From Nostoc carneum NIES-2107 (GTDB lineage: Bacteria; Cyanobacteriota; Cyanobacteriia; Cyanobacteriales; Nostocaceae): a DNA stretch of 64,000 nt. The number at the start of each line of letters is the position of its first letter. Positions within the stretch are counted from its first letter, which is position 1. Of this stretch, positions 44,701 to 54,209 are shown one piece after another. The stretch lies in the NCBI GenBank assembly GCA_002368155.1, contig AP018180.1, positions 4,511,380 through 4,575,379 of the forward strand, in the 5' to 3' direction. The notes beneath the pieces are model-generated. The model did no database searches. It was not told the origin of the DNA and worked only from the letters and a program-made list of their open reading frames with translations. A program made the translations under genes and the position numbers.

Positions 44701-46933
44701 ATCAGCACCCACTGTCCAAGTCGGGGACGCAGTGCAGGTTAGCGGTACAGTAACGGAATTTCGCCCAGGTGGTAATGCTAATAACCTGACAACTACCCAA
44801 ATTACCAGTCCCTCAATTATCAAACTTTCCAGTGGTAATGCTTTACCAACTACCACGATTTTAGGTAACGGTGGTAGAACTATCCCTACATCGGTAATTG
44901 ACAACGACACTACTGGCAATATTGAAACCGGAACGACCACCTTTGACCCCGCCCAAGATGGAATTGATTTCTACGAAAGCTTAGAAGGGATGCTGGTACA
45001 GGTGAATAATCCTGTTGCAGTTAGCCCGACTAATAATTTTGGGGAAATTTGGGTGTTAGCTGATAATGGCACGAATGCTACCGGACGCACAGCTAGAGGT
45101 GGTATCGCAGTTAGTGCTAATGATTTTAATCCAGAGCGTATCCAAATTGATGATACTTTATTTACCTCTGGTAGCTCTCCCAAGGTGAATGTCAGTGCAA
45201 CTTTCGCCACAATTACAGGCGTGGTTGATTATAACTTCAGCAACTATGAAGTTCTGCCAACTTCTGTAAGTGTTACCTCTGATACTCTCCAAAAAGAAGT
45301 TACAAATCTTACTTCTGCTGCTAACCAATTAACAGTTGCTACCTTCAACGTCGAAAACCTTGACCCTGGCGACCCTGTAAGCAAGTTTCAAAACATTGCC
45401 AACAGAATTGTCAATAACCTGAAATCACCAGATATTATCACTCTGGAAGAGATTCAGGATAACAACGGGGCGACAAATAACGGGGTAGTTGATGCTAGTA
45501 CAACTTACCAAACATTAATTAATGCCATTAAAGCTGCGGGCGGCCCTAGCTACGAATATCGCCAAATTGACCCAGTAAATAACCAAGATGGCGGTGAACC
45601 TGGTGGGAATATTCGCCAAGGTTTCTTATTTAATCGCGATCGCGTGCAGTTTGTCGAGCGTGCTGGTGGTACTTCTACTTCTAACATTACAGTTAGCGAT
45701 GTTAATGGTGTACCTACCCTTTCTGGTAGTCCCGGTCGCCTTGACCCGACAAACTCCGCTTTTACTACCAGCCGTAAGCCTTTAGTTGGTGAATTTACTT
45801 TCAACGGGCAGACTGTTTATATCGTTGGTAATCACTTTAACTCTAAAGGTGGTGACCAACCTTTATACGGGCCAAATCAACCGCCTACTCTCACCAGCGA
45901 AACTCAGCGTCAGCAACAAGCTACGGTGGTGAAAAATTTTGTTGAGAGTATTTTAGCCATCAACCCCAATGCTAATGTCGTAGTAGCAGGGGACTTAAAT
46001 GATTTTGAGTTTTCCAAACCTGTCAGTACCTTAGAAAGTGCTGGACTAAGTTCCCTCGTTGAAACCTTGCCTGAAAATGAGCGTTATACCTACAATTTTG
46101 AAGGTAATGCCCAAGTACTTGACCATATCCTTGTCAGTAAGAATCTGCTAAATCAACTCGATGGCTATGATGTAGTACATATCAATTCTGAGTTTGCTGA
46201 CCAGGATAGCGACCATGACCCCAGTGTAGCGAGATTTAACATACCAGTACCCAACACCATCAATGGCACATCCGGTAATAATATCCTCATCGGTACTGAC
46301 AAAGTCGATATTATCCGGGGTCTAGCTGGTAACGATATCATCACAGGCAACAAAAACAATGATTTCCTGTATGGTGGTAGCGGAAATGATGTACTCGAAG
46401 GCGGAGATGGTAACGACAACCTGTATGGTGATGAAGGTAATGATGGCTTGCTAGGTGGAAAAGGTGACGATACCCTTAGTGGTGGTAGCGGAAATGATGC
46501 ATTAGAAGGCGGAGATGGTAACGATAGGCTGTATGGCGATGCAGGTAATGGTGTTTTACTGGGTGGCGATGGCGATGATTGGCTAGTTGGCGGTGAAGGA
46601 AGGGACTTTTTAACTGGTGGTAGCAATAGCGATCGCTTTTACTTAACTGGTACAAGTGAATTTGATACTATCATCGACTTTAATCCCGGTGTTGATAAAA
46701 TCGTCATTTCCAAATCTGAATTTAGTCTCTCGCAAGCACTCGGTACACTGGATGCTGGCTTATTCCGCAGTGGGACAAAGGCGACCACAGAAAGCGATCG
46801 CTTTATTTATGATCGACTTCGGGGTAACCTTTTCTTTGATGCTGATGGTACTGGTAGCAGCGCACAAATTCAGATAGGTCAATTATTCAATAGAGCTGCA
46901 CTCACAAGTAATGATATTACTGTGATTGCATAG
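41729..46933 (+). CDS. Secreted modular nuclease/phosphatase with RTX repeats
   Basis: A 1734-residue extracellular protein. Residues 1-210 are a beta-rich N-terminal domain (ALKTGDIAFVGFNSEG). Two Calx-beta-like domains follow (about 214-440; TGSVTFTVVDDALVEGNETA). Residues 444-930 are a choice-of-anchor I, phytase-like beta-propeller (FDPGSDRLFVVAG; EGEPNSYG). An OB-like domain (934-1177) precedes an endonuclease/exonuclease/phosphatase domain (1200-1505) with FNVEN, LEEIQD, VGNHFNSKGG, VAGDLNDF, LDHILVS and SDHDP, all catalytic positions present. RTX nonapeptides (GGSGNDVLEGGDGND style) and a C-terminal tail point to type I secretion. The ATG at 41729 has AGGAG upstream. Likely scavenges phosphate from nucleic acids. 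Confidence 0.9.
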   Translation: MALKTGDIAFVGFNSEGNDNLAFVTLVQIEAGTEIHFTDNEWTGSSFNTGESGFTWTANSTIPPGVVVTIDNIGSGTISSNLGTVAFFDSSNRGIAASTEIVYAYVGTPTTPTAFLTAIGNNTLTGNSGGGATVTLNGTGLTVGINAIELASKDADADIAVYDGNRSGESNFASYLPLINNPANWVTQDASGDQSNDGIAPDLPFSTSGFTVNSGIPSVNLSVSSNSGSEAGTTVITVTATASSAVTGDQTVDLSVLGTGITPGDYTLSSNQITILNGQTTGSVTFTVVDDALVEGNETATLTLSNPSAGITLGTASQNIAIADNNTPTVPTVNLSVSTAAGSEANTTAITVTATASSAVVGSQTVNLAVTGTGIATGDYYLSNNTITIADGQTSGSVTFIVADDAIAEATETAILTIATPSAGIALGNTTSQNITITNNNTSTLQKVGGFTSANGAEISAFDPGSDRLFVVAGSTVEIYSVSNIGALTAVGSLTPGFTAPTGTEIIPNSVAVKNGTVAVAYAIRNTTTGAQLLGQVSFFNAANGSFLNSVEVGYLPDMLTFTPDGTKVLTANEGEPNSYGQANSFDPEGSVSIINLANGVANATVQTAGFTAFNSQIDALKASGVRIFGPGATVAQDVEPEYIAFSGDGTKAYVTLQENNAIAILDITSATITDILPLGVKNHNLPGNGIDASDQDGGINIKNWPVFGLYQPDAIASFTANGQTYYITANEGDSRNYTGFNEEIRVGASGYVLDPTVFPNAADLKQNANLGRLQLTNATGDIDGDKDFDRIEAFGARSFSIWDASGKQVFDSGDQLEQITASKVPTLFNSEGLAAGFDTRSDNKGPEPEGVAIGVINNRTYAFIGLERTGDVIVYEVTNPNKPTFVQYINTPEDVAVEGLTFISAADSPTGKPLLVTTNEVSRTVAVFEVTPPMRISDIQGVSHTSPFNGKTVTNVPGIVTAVAARGFYLQDPNPDSSDRTSEGIFVFTSSAPTVQVGDAVQVSGTVTEFRPGGNANNLTTTQITSPSIIKLSSGNALPTTTILGNGGRTIPTSVIDNDTTGNIETGTTTFDPAQDGIDFYESLEGMLVQVNNPVAVSPTNNFGEIWVLADNGTNATGRTARGGIAVSANDFNPERIQIDDTLFTSGSSPKVNVSATFATITGVVDYNFSNYEVLPTSVSVTSDTLQKEVTNLTSAANQLTVATFNVENLDPGDPVSKFQNIANRIVNNLKSPDIITLEEIQDNNGATNNGVVDASTTYQTLINAIKAAGGPSYEYRQIDPVNNQDGGEPGGNIRQGFLFNRDRVQFVERAGGTSTSNITVSDVNGVPTLSGSPGRLDPTNSAFTTSRKPLVGEFTFNGQTVYIVGNHFNSKGGDQPLYGPNQPPTLTSETQRQQQATVVKNFVESILAINPNANVVVAGDLNDFEFSKPVSTLESAGLSSLVETLPENERYTYNFEGNAQVLDHILVSKNLLNQLDGYDVVHINSEFADQDSDHDPSVARFNIPVPNTINGTSGNNILIGTDKVDIIRGLAGNDIITGNKNNDFLYGGSGNDVLEGGDGNDNLYGDEGNDGLLGGKGDDTLSGGSGNDALEGGDGNDRLYGDAGNGVLLGGDGDDWLVGGEGRDFLTGGSNSDRFYLTGTSEFDTIIDFNPGVDKIVISKSEFSLSQALGTLDAGLFRSGTKATTESDRFIYDRLRGNLFFDADGTGSSAQIQIGQLFNRAALTSNDITVIA

Positions 46934-46937
46934 ATTT

Positions 46938-46974
46938 AGTGGGATGCGTTAGGCGAAGCCTAACGCATCCCACT
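46938..46974. repeat. Perfect 17-bp hairpin after the nuclease gene
   Basis: AGTGGGATGCGTTAGGC (46938-46954) pairs perfectly with 46958-46974 around GAA. It begins five bases after the stop codon. There is no T run, so it is either a repeat hairpin of the GCGTTA/TAACGC kind seen elsewhere or an unusual terminator. Confidence 0.6.
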
Positions 46975-47084
46975 ACGAATTACGAATGATTTATCTGTTG
47001 TAAAGCATGATGGTAATTGCTATTGCAATGTGTTGCTTTGCTGTTTTTTGTTAATCTTGATAATTATCAGAAAACAGTTAAAAA

Positions 47085-48401
47085 ATGAAACCTTCTCAAC
47101 TACCACCAGGAAGCTTTGGTTTACCATTACTAGGTGAAACGCTAGAATTTGTTGCTGATCCTTACAAATTTGGTAATAAGCGGTATCAGCAATATGGTTC
47201 AATATTTAAAACTAATATTTTGGGTAGGCCTACTGTGGTGATGGTGGGGCCAGAAGCAATTGAGTTTGTGCTTTCCAGGCACATGGAATATTTTTCCTGG
47301 CGTGAAGGATGGCCTCAGAATTTCAAAGTATTATTAGGCGAATCCCTTTTTCTGCAAGATGGTGAGGAACACCGTAAAAATCGCCGTCTGATGATGCCGG
47401 CTTTACATGGGTCAGCATTAGCAAATTATGTCGCCACAATGGAAGAAATAACAAGTGGCTATCTCAAAAAATGGCAGGAAAAACAAGAGTTTACCTGGTT
47501 TAGTGAGTTTAAACAGCTAACATTTGATATTGCTAGTCAGTTATTGTTGGGTACTACTTCTGGTTCCGAATCGCTGCGATTTAGCAAATTATTTGCTAGC
47601 TTATCAAATGGGTTATTTGCCATTAATCGTCTACAATTACCATTTACAACATTTGGCAAAGCTGTAGCAGCACGTAATCAAATTTTAGAATATTTATCTG
47701 ACTTTATCAAACAGCGTCAGCAAAACCCTACTAAAGATGTTCTTAGTTTATTAATCCAGTCCAAAGATGAGGATGGTAATAGCATGAGTGAAAGGGAACT
47801 GATTGCTCAAGCTGTGCTATTACTGTTTGCTGGACATGAAACTACAACTTCAATGTTGACTTGGTTGTGTGCAGAATTAGCACTTCATCCAGATGTAAAA
47901 GAACGTGCGAGAGAAGAACAATTACAACTTGCTAATAAAGGTGCTTTAAGTTTAGAACAGTTGGGGCAAATGCCATATTTAGAGCAAGTTTTATTAGAAG
48001 TAGAAAGGTTACATCCGCCCGTTGGCGGTGGGTTTCGGTGTGTAATTAAAGACTTTGAATTTAGGGGTTTTCATGTTCCGGCAGGCTGGCAACTATTGTA
48101 TTCAATTTATGTCACCCATAGCTTAGAAGAAATTTATCCCCAGCCAGAAGTTTTTGATCCAGATAGGTTTAGTCCCCAGCGTCAAGAAAATAGACAATAT
48201 CCCTTTAGTTTAATTGGTTTTGGTGGCGGGCCGCGCATCTGTATTGGTATTGCCTTTGCCAAAATGGAAATGAAAATTATTGCTGCCCATCTGTTACGTA
48301 GCTATGATTGGGAGATATTGCCTCATCAAAGTTTAGCTACAGTACGAGTACCCACGAATCAACCTAAAGATGGTTTGCGGGTGCGATTTCAACCACGGTG
48401 A
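47085..48401 (+). CDS. Cytochrome P450, CYP120-like
   Basis: A 438-residue soluble P450. The heme-binding motif FGGGPRICIG has its Cys at residue 386. The I-helix oxygen motif is AGHETTT near residue 247, the ExxR is EVERLHPP, and the PERF-like segment is FDPDRFSP. The N-terminus PPGSFGLPLLGETLEF and overall pattern are those of CYP120, a group that in Synechocystis hydroxylates retinoids; the substrate here is only inferred. No ferredoxin or reductase gene is adjacent. The stop overlaps or nearly abuts the next gene. Confidence 0.88.
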   Translation: MKPSQLPPGSFGLPLLGETLEFVADPYKFGNKRYQQYGSIFKTNILGRPTVVMVGPEAIEFVLSRHMEYFSWREGWPQNFKVLLGESLFLQDGEEHRKNRRLMMPALHGSALANYVATMEEITSGYLKKWQEKQEFTWFSEFKQLTFDIASQLLLGTTSGSESLRFSKLFASLSNGLFAINRLQLPFTTFGKAVAARNQILEYLSDFIKQRQQNPTKDVLSLLIQSKDEDGNSMSERELIAQAVLLLFAGHETTTSMLTWLCAELALHPDVKERAREEQLQLANKGALSLEQLGQMPYLEQVLLEVERLHPPVGGGFRCVIKDFEFRGFHVPAGWQLLYSIYVTHSLEEIYPQPEVFDPDRFSPQRQENRQYPFSLIGFGGGPRICIGIAFAKMEMKIIAAHLLRSYDWEILPHQSLATVRVPTNQPKDGLRVRFQPR

Positions 48402-48409
48402 AATGTGCC

Positions 48410-49177
48410 ATGACACCTCCAATAGATATGAAGTTTTCTGAAGGAATTTGGCAAAACCTTCAACAAGCGAAATATTTTGTTGATGACAGCGTTAATTCCT
48501 TGACTAACTCAGCACAGCAAGCAGGACAATCTTTCAAAGAAACTGCAAATATAGCCACCGATAAAGCAATTAATACAGTTACAACAACTTGGGAACAAGC
48601 TAAAGGTTCTCTAGAACAAAGTTTACAAACTGCTGGACAAGTTAAGAGTACAACATCAACAGCAGTACAAACAGCGATCGCATCTTCGATGAATGATTGG
48701 CTAGCGCAACACCCGGCAATTTTTCGGCTAGTGCAAATGCTCGGTTGGGCTGCTAATCATCCTATTATCAGCTGCATCTTGCTGGTGTTCATCCTGGCTC
48801 TGCTGTGGAGTATTATTAGAGCCGTTATGCGCTTGATTGAGACAGCTAGTTTGTCAATCTTGCAAGTGCCGCTCAAATTACTTCAGGCTTTAGCTAAAGT
48901 TATTTTTATATCTTTCGCTACATTTGGTAGTTTGGCAGTGCAAAAAATTAAAGGCACTCAAGAGACTGATAAAACATCAGCTATACTGCCCATAAATTCA
49001 GAAGTTATCTATCAAACTAAGCAGCAAAGATTAGCGGAAATTTCTGTTCGTTTAGAGGCAATTCAAAAAGAACAGCAGGAACTTTTAAGAGAAGCCGCAA
49101 GCTTAATTGCTGATGATAATAGTGTCACAATAGAAGAGTGGAAATTAAATGGGCATCAAAAGTACACTAGCATTTAA
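48410..49177 (+). CDS. Membrane protein of unknown function, coupled to the P450 gene
   Basis: A 255-residue protein. Residues 1-100 are Gln/Thr/Ala-rich with repeated apolipoprotein-like amphipathic helix (NSAQQAGQSFKETANIATDKA; EQAKGSLEQSLQTAGQ). A membrane helix lies at about 116-136 (IISCILLVFILALLWSII), a second hydrophobic helical stretch at 145-180, and a coiled-coil tail (EISVRLEAIQKEQQELLREAA) ends the protein. I placed the start at the ATG at 48410. An in-frame GTG at 48398 overlaps the P450 stop by four bases (GTGA) and could be the real start. I do not know a function. Confidence 0.65.
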   Translation: MTPPIDMKFSEGIWQNLQQAKYFVDDSVNSLTNSAQQAGQSFKETANIATDKAINTVTTTWEQAKGSLEQSLQTAGQVKSTTSTAVQTAIASSMNDWLAQHPAIFRLVQMLGWAANHPIISCILLVFILALLWSIIRAVMRLIETASLSILQVPLKLLQALAKVIFISFATFGSLAVQKIKGTQETDKTSAILPINSEVIYQTKQQRLAEISVRLEAIQKEQQELLREAASLIADDNSVTIEEWKLNGHQKYTSI

Positions 49178-49587
49178 ATAGAACGGTTCAATTAAAGAAA
49201 TATCATTTGTTATTGGTAAGACCAATTTAATGTGAAGTTGCACATATTTTGATCCCCTAAATCTCCTTCGTCGGCAAGGCTGTTTCATTCCACAAGGGCC
49301 AATTTTACCTGTTTTTGGAAATGAAACAACCCTGCTGTTTATTAGGGGGGATATGTAAGTGCTAATAATCACAACCAACAAATTTTCAAACAACCTCTTA
49401 GGCATAAGCCGTAACACAAAACAACCATTGCCACAGGTGCGTTACGAGTCGCGCTAACGCACCATACTGAACTGGCTTGAGTACAGACGCGATTAATCTC
49501 GTCTCTTCGGCCCTTGACAACCCCAACAAAAAAATATGCAATCAAGATGTGTATTAGCTTACCAGCGACACCTTTGAGGATACTGTA
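49178..49587. other. Intergenic region with repeat remnants
   Basis: No gene is visible in these 410 bases. They contain a partial copy of the MITE-like element found after pyk (49345-49400), an inverted GGCTGTTTCATT/AATGAAACAACC pair around 49278-49332, and a GGTGCGTTA/TAACGCACC hairpin at 49436-49463. The start of the kinase gene has GAGGA 8 bases before its ATG. Confidence 0.5.
49345..49400. mobile_element. Partial copy of the MITE-like element
   Basis: The stretch ending TTTTCAAACAACCTCTTA matches the right 56 bases of the element at 20537-20705 with few differences (shared GTGCTxA, ATCACAAC, CAAACAACCTCTTA). A short CCTAAATC word is shared upstream near 49255, but a matching left terminal repeat was not found, so it is a decayed or 5'-truncated copy. 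Confidence 0.6.
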
Positions 49588-52500
49588 ATGGGAAGCGAAG
49601 AGAATTCTATTTTCTCAGAGCAGATCGGACTGATAGATCGGGTTTTGGCAGCCTCTACCGATCATATCTACATTAGCGATCGCAACTTACGCTATGTTTA
49701 TGCCAGTCCTGCAGGGCTAGCAGCTTTGGGTTTAGCGCAGGCGCAATTGCTGGGTAAAACTTGGCAAGAGTTAGGATTTCCTGCTGACATCATGGAAGTT
49801 TATGATGTGCAACGCAGATCTGTATTGCAGACGGGAATTCCGATTACAGGGGAAACTCGTTTCCCCACTGTGAATGGAATTAGGTACTATGAATATGTGA
49901 TTTCTCCCATTGAGGGCAATGACGGAGAAATTGAGGCAGTCATCACTACCACCAGAGACATTACAGAACGCCAGCAAGCAGAAGCAGCATTACGCCAACT
50001 CAGTGAGGAATTAGAAGCCAGAGTTACAGCTAGAACTCAGGAGTTAGCCGCAGTTAATGATTCCCTGCGCCAAGAAATTGCGGAACGTCAAAGAGCAGAA
50101 CAAGCATCTCAAGAAAGCGAAATGCGATTCTATGCTTTGGTGGATGCCATGTTTGAAGGCATATTGATTCACGATCAAGGAAAGATTATTGAAGCTAATG
50201 CCGGGCTTGCCAGAATTTTTGGTTATACCTTAGAGGAAATGATCGGTAAATCGGCAGATGATTTTCTCACACCGGAATCTGTAGCCACTGTGTTGCATTA
50301 TGCTGAAAACCAGTATGAAACGCCTTATGAACTTACAGGGTTCAAGAAAGATGGCACCCTGATTCAATTAGAGGTAATAGGTAAGCAAAGCTGGTATCAC
50401 GGGCAGAGTGTGAGAATTTCGGCAGTACGAGATATTACTGAGCGCAAAAAAGCCGAAACCGAACGCAATCAACTACTACAACAGTTAGAAGCAGAACGCA
50501 GCCGCCTAGAACAAGTCTTGCAACAAATGCCTGTGGGTGTGGCGATCGCAGAGGCTCCTTCGGGCAAACAACTGTTTCACAATCAAGAAGCCATCAAGGT
50601 GTTGCGGCATCCTTTATTACCAGCCCAGACTTACCAAGAGTACATTAAATACGGTGCAATCCACGAAGATGGGCAACCTTACCAACCTCAAGAGTACCCC
50701 ATAGCCCGTTCGCTGCTTTCTGGTGAAGTGATTAAAGCTGAGGAAATGCACTACCGCCGTGGTGATGGCACATTCACACTGTTGTCTGTGAGTGCAGCGC
50801 CAATTCTGGATCGAGATGGGCAAATTATTGCCACTGTCAGCGCTTTTGAAGATATTTCGGAGCGGAAACAAGCTGAGCAAAGGTTAGCAAAAGAATCTCT
50901 GCGGATTCAAACTCTGTTTAACATCTCCTTTGATGGCATCGTCATTTTAGACCAAGAAGGTAAAGTATTAGATGCCAATCCCCGATTTGCGGAAATGTTG
51001 GGCTACACTCCTCCAGAAGTTGCCAAACTCAGTATTTTTGATTGGAATAGCCAGTACACCCATACAGAACTGCAGCAAATGATGCAAGACTACATGAGTT
51101 GCAAAAGTGGGATTTTAGAAACTCAGCATCACCGCAAAGATGGCTCAGTCTACGATGTCGAAATTAGCTTTAACATTGTGGAGTGGGAAGGAGATTTTCT
51201 GCGATTCTGTGTTTGTCGAGATATTACCGAACGCAAACGCACAGAAGCAGCCTTAAGGGAAAATCAAATTCAGCTACAGCGCCAACTAGCAGAAATTGAA
51301 ACTATCTACCAATCAGCCCCCATTGGGTTAAGCGTTTTAGATCCAGATTTGCGCTTTGTGCGGATTAACGATCGCCTAGCCCAAATCAATGGTTTGGCAA
51401 TTGATGCACATATTGGTAGGACAGTAAAAGAGCTGCTGCCTAATATAGCAGATGCCGCTGAACAACTGTTACGCTCTATTTTGGCAACAGGCGAACCTGT
51501 ACTTAATATAGAAATAACTGGGGAAACTCCAGCTCACCCTGGTGTGCAACGGACTTGGTTAGAAAGTTTTCTGCCATTGAAAGATGGGGAACGAATTATT
51601 GGTATTAGTGTCGTGTGTGAAGAAATTACCGAACGCAAACAAGCACAACAGAGTTTGCAAGCCAGCGCAGCCACTTTACGCTTATTTGCCCAGTATGCAC
51701 CGGCTGGGATTGCCATGTTTGACAGAGATATGCGGTACCTCATAGCTAGCCAAAGATGGGTGAATGAGTATCATCTCGATTCTGTCGAATCTCTAATTGG
51801 GCGATCGCACTACGAAATTTTTCCCGAAATTCCCGATAAATGGCGACAAATCCATCAACGCTGTTTAGCTGGAGCTAGTGAACAATGCGATGAAGATTTG
51901 TTTATGCGCGCAGATGGTACCCAGCAGTGGATCACCTGGGAAATTCATCCTTGGCATACTGCTACAGGTGAAATTGGTGGCATTATCATTTTTGGTAATG
52001 ATGTTACGCCACAAAAACAAGCCAAAGAAGCACTACGTCAGAGCGAATATTTATATCGCACCCTAGCGCACAACTTCCCCAATGGTGGAGTGAACATTTT
52101 TGATCGTGATTTACGCTATCTGCTGTCTGATGGTACAGAAATAGCAAAAGTTGGGATGACAAGGGAACAACTTGAGGGACATACTCTTTGGGAAACCGTA
52201 CCACCAGAAATTAGTGCGGTTTTAGAACCACCCTATCGAGCTGCATTAGCAGGAGAAACCACAATTTTTGAACTTTCCTTTGGCGATCGCATTTATCAAA
52301 TTCATACACTTCCCCTATTTAACGAGCAAGGAGAAATATTTGCAGGTTTATCCATGTCGCAGAATATTACTCTGCAAAAGCAAGCAGAGCAAACACTCAA
52401 AATGGCACGGGATGAATTAGAACTGCAAGTTCAAGAACGTACCAAGCAACTGCGTGAAACTAACGCTATTCTGCAAAAACGGGAACAAGAATTTCGGACA

Positions 52501-53619
52501 TTAGTAGAAAATACACCCGATGTTATTAGCCGACATAACCGCCAATATCGTTATCTTTATGTCAACCCTGCTAGTACACAACAGTCGGGAATTCCAGGAG
52601 AAACCTATCTGGACAAAACACCAGCAGATTTAGGCTATCCCCAAGAAATTGCTGACTTTTGGATAGCATCGCTAGAAAATGTCTTCACCACAGGCAAAAT
52701 GCAGATAGATGAATTTCGAGTTCCCGACCAAGATGAGTGGAAAGTTTACCAAACTTACGTGGTTCCAGAGTTGGGATTAGATGGTGAAGTTGAGTCTGTT
52801 TTGACGATTTCTCGCGATATTACTGAACTCAGAGAAGCCGAAGAATCATCCCGCAAACTAGCACAAGAACTGAAACGCTCCAATCAAGAACTAGAACAAT
52901 TTGCTTATGTCGCCTCTCACGATTTACAAGAGCCGCTGAGAGCCGTCACCAGTTTTACACAAATGCTAGCAAAGCGTTATCAAGGACAACTCGATGCCAA
53001 AGCAGATATGTATATCGAGTTTATTGTCGATGGCGCAATCCGGATGCAGCAACTAGTCAGAGATTTATTAGCCTACTCTAGAGCCGGTCGCTATGAACTG
53101 AAGTTACAATCAGTTGACTGTAGTGCCTTACTCGAACAGGTAAAAAATGATTTGCAAATTACCATTACTGAAACTCAAGCCTCAATTACCGCCGAGCCTT
53201 TACCAACTGTGCTTGCCGATCCCAACCAATTGTCAAATTTGTTTCTCAACTTAGTTGGCAATTCCCTGAAATACCGTAGTGAGTTACCTCCAAAGGTATA
53301 TATTTCTGCTCACAAAAATACATTACCATTGACGGAACAACACTTATCTGAAAATTGCAGCCCGCTGTCTGCGAGTTCTCAGGAAGAGTGGGTGTTCGCT
53401 GTTCAAGATAATGGAATTGGCATTGAACCACAGTACGCCGAGAGAATATTCGGCATCTTTCAACGGCTTCATGCTAGTGATGAGTACTCTGGGACTGGCT
53501 TAGGATTAGCCATCTGCAAAAAGATTGTAGAACGGCATGGTGGAAGAATTTGGGTTGAGTCGCAACTTGGACAAGGAGCAACTTTTTACTTTACACTTCC
53601 CATTGGTAATGAGAACTGA
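49588..53619 (+). CDS. Histidine kinase with eight PAS domains
   Basis: A 1343-residue cytoplasmic sensor kinase with no membrane segment or chromophore lyase cysteine motif. Eight PAS/PAC modules run from about residue 8 to 1090, each ending in a DITERKQAE-type linker (six of them near exact). Coiled helices separate the first two. The HisKA box has phospho-acceptor His1111 in YVASHDLQEPLRAV, and the HATPase has NSLKYRSELP, DNGIGIEP, GTGLGLAICKKI. The dimerisation type is that of phytochrome-like kinases. A response regulator follows two bases later and a receiver-kinase hybrid after that. Ligands are unknown. Confidence 0.9.
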   Translation: MGSEENSIFSEQIGLIDRVLAASTDHIYISDRNLRYVYASPAGLAALGLAQAQLLGKTWQELGFPADIMEVYDVQRRSVLQTGIPITGETRFPTVNGIRYYEYVISPIEGNDGEIEAVITTTRDITERQQAEAALRQLSEELEARVTARTQELAAVNDSLRQEIAERQRAEQASQESEMRFYALVDAMFEGILIHDQGKIIEANAGLARIFGYTLEEMIGKSADDFLTPESVATVLHYAENQYETPYELTGFKKDGTLIQLEVIGKQSWYHGQSVRISAVRDITERKKAETERNQLLQQLEAERSRLEQVLQQMPVGVAIAEAPSGKQLFHNQEAIKVLRHPLLPAQTYQEYIKYGAIHEDGQPYQPQEYPIARSLLSGEVIKAEEMHYRRGDGTFTLLSVSAAPILDRDGQIIATVSAFEDISERKQAEQRLAKESLRIQTLFNISFDGIVILDQEGKVLDANPRFAEMLGYTPPEVAKLSIFDWNSQYTHTELQQMMQDYMSCKSGILETQHHRKDGSVYDVEISFNIVEWEGDFLRFCVCRDITERKRTEAALRENQIQLQRQLAEIETIYQSAPIGLSVLDPDLRFVRINDRLAQINGLAIDAHIGRTVKELLPNIADAAEQLLRSILATGEPVLNIEITGETPAHPGVQRTWLESFLPLKDGERIIGISVVCEEITERKQAQQSLQASAATLRLFAQYAPAGIAMFDRDMRYLIASQRWVNEYHLDSVESLIGRSHYEIFPEIPDKWRQIHQRCLAGASEQCDEDLFMRADGTQQWITWEIHPWHTATGEIGGIIIFGNDVTPQKQAKEALRQSEYLYRTLAHNFPNGGVNIFDRDLRYLLSDGTEIAKVGMTREQLEGHTLWETVPPEISAVLEPPYRAALAGETTIFELSFGDRIYQIHTLPLFNEQGEIFAGLSMSQNITLQKQAEQTLKMARDELELQVQERTKQLRETNAILQKREQEFRTLVENTPDVISRHNRQYRYLYVNPASTQQSGIPGETYLDKTPADLGYPQEIADFWIASLENVFTTGKMQIDEFRVPDQDEWKVYQTYVVPELGLDGEVESVLTISRDITELREAEESSRKLAQELKRSNQELEQFAYVASHDLQEPLRAVTSFTQMLAKRYQGQLDAKADMYIEFIVDGAIRMQQLVRDLLAYSRAGRYELKLQSVDCSALLEQVKNDLQITITETQASITAEPLPTVLADPNQLSNLFLNLVGNSLKYRSELPPKVYISAHKNTLPLTEQHLSENCSPLSASSQEEWVFAVQDNGIGIEPQYAERIFGIFQRLHASDEYSGTGLGLAICKKIVERHGGRIWVESQLGQGATFYFTLPIGNEN

Positions 53620-53621
53620 AT

Positions 53622-54077
53622 ATGTCACCGCACCATCGATTAAAAGTACTCCAAATCTTACTTGTTGAAGATTCTAAAAGCGATGCCGTTTTGATAGCAG
53701 AAACTCTCAGCGAAAGTAAATTTCTCAATCAGTTAAACATTGTGCGAGATGGAGCCGAAGCCAGCGATTATTTATATAGGCGAGGAAAATATACAGATGT
53801 CAATCGCCCTGATTTAATTCTGCTAGATTTAAATTTACCAAAGAAAAATGGTAGAGAATTACTGGCAGAAATCAAAGCAGATGATCATCTCAAAACTATT
53901 CCTGTTGTCATATTGACCACTTCCTCAGCTGAAACTGACATTCTCAAGAGTTATCAGCTCAACGTCAATTGCTACCTTGTCAAACCAGTTGATCTGGAGC
54001 AATTTATCCAGGTTGTCAGGTCAATTGAGCATTTTTGGTTAGCACTTGTTGAGTTACCTGCACATCAGCATAATTGA
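53622..54077 (+). CDS. Single-domain response regulator, Rcp1-like
   Basis: A 151-residue receiver-only protein with acidic pocket VEDSKSD, phosphorylated Asp69 in LILLDLNLP, the switch Thr in VVILTTSS, and Lys in YLVKPVD. It resembles the Rcp1-type regulators that pair with phytochrome kinases in cyanobacteria. It starts two bases after the multi-PAS kinase and ends before the hybrid kinase gene, so a phosphorelay from His1111 to Asp69 is the simplest model. It has no output domain. Confidence 0.92.
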   Translation: MSPHHRLKVLQILLVEDSKSDAVLIAETLSESKFLNQLNIVRDGAEASDYLYRRGKYTDVNRPDLILLDLNLPKKNGRELLAEIKADDHLKTIPVVILTTSSAETDILKSYQLNVNCYLVKPVDLEQFIQVVRSIEHFWLALVELPAHQHN

Positions 54078-54209
54078 AGTTATCAATTTGAGATAGCAAG
54101 ATTATTATCTGCAAAAGCGAAATTAAAATTTAATTTTTGTAAATAGTATTTCAATTAAAAAATAGTTGTGATTTTGGGACTTTAAAACTTGGTCTGGGTG
54201 AGATGATGT

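Noticed and set aside
46165-46626. A 153-codon minus-strand frame rich in Pro and Ser
   Set aside because: It is the mirror of the Gly/Asp-rich RTX repeats of the nuclease gene.
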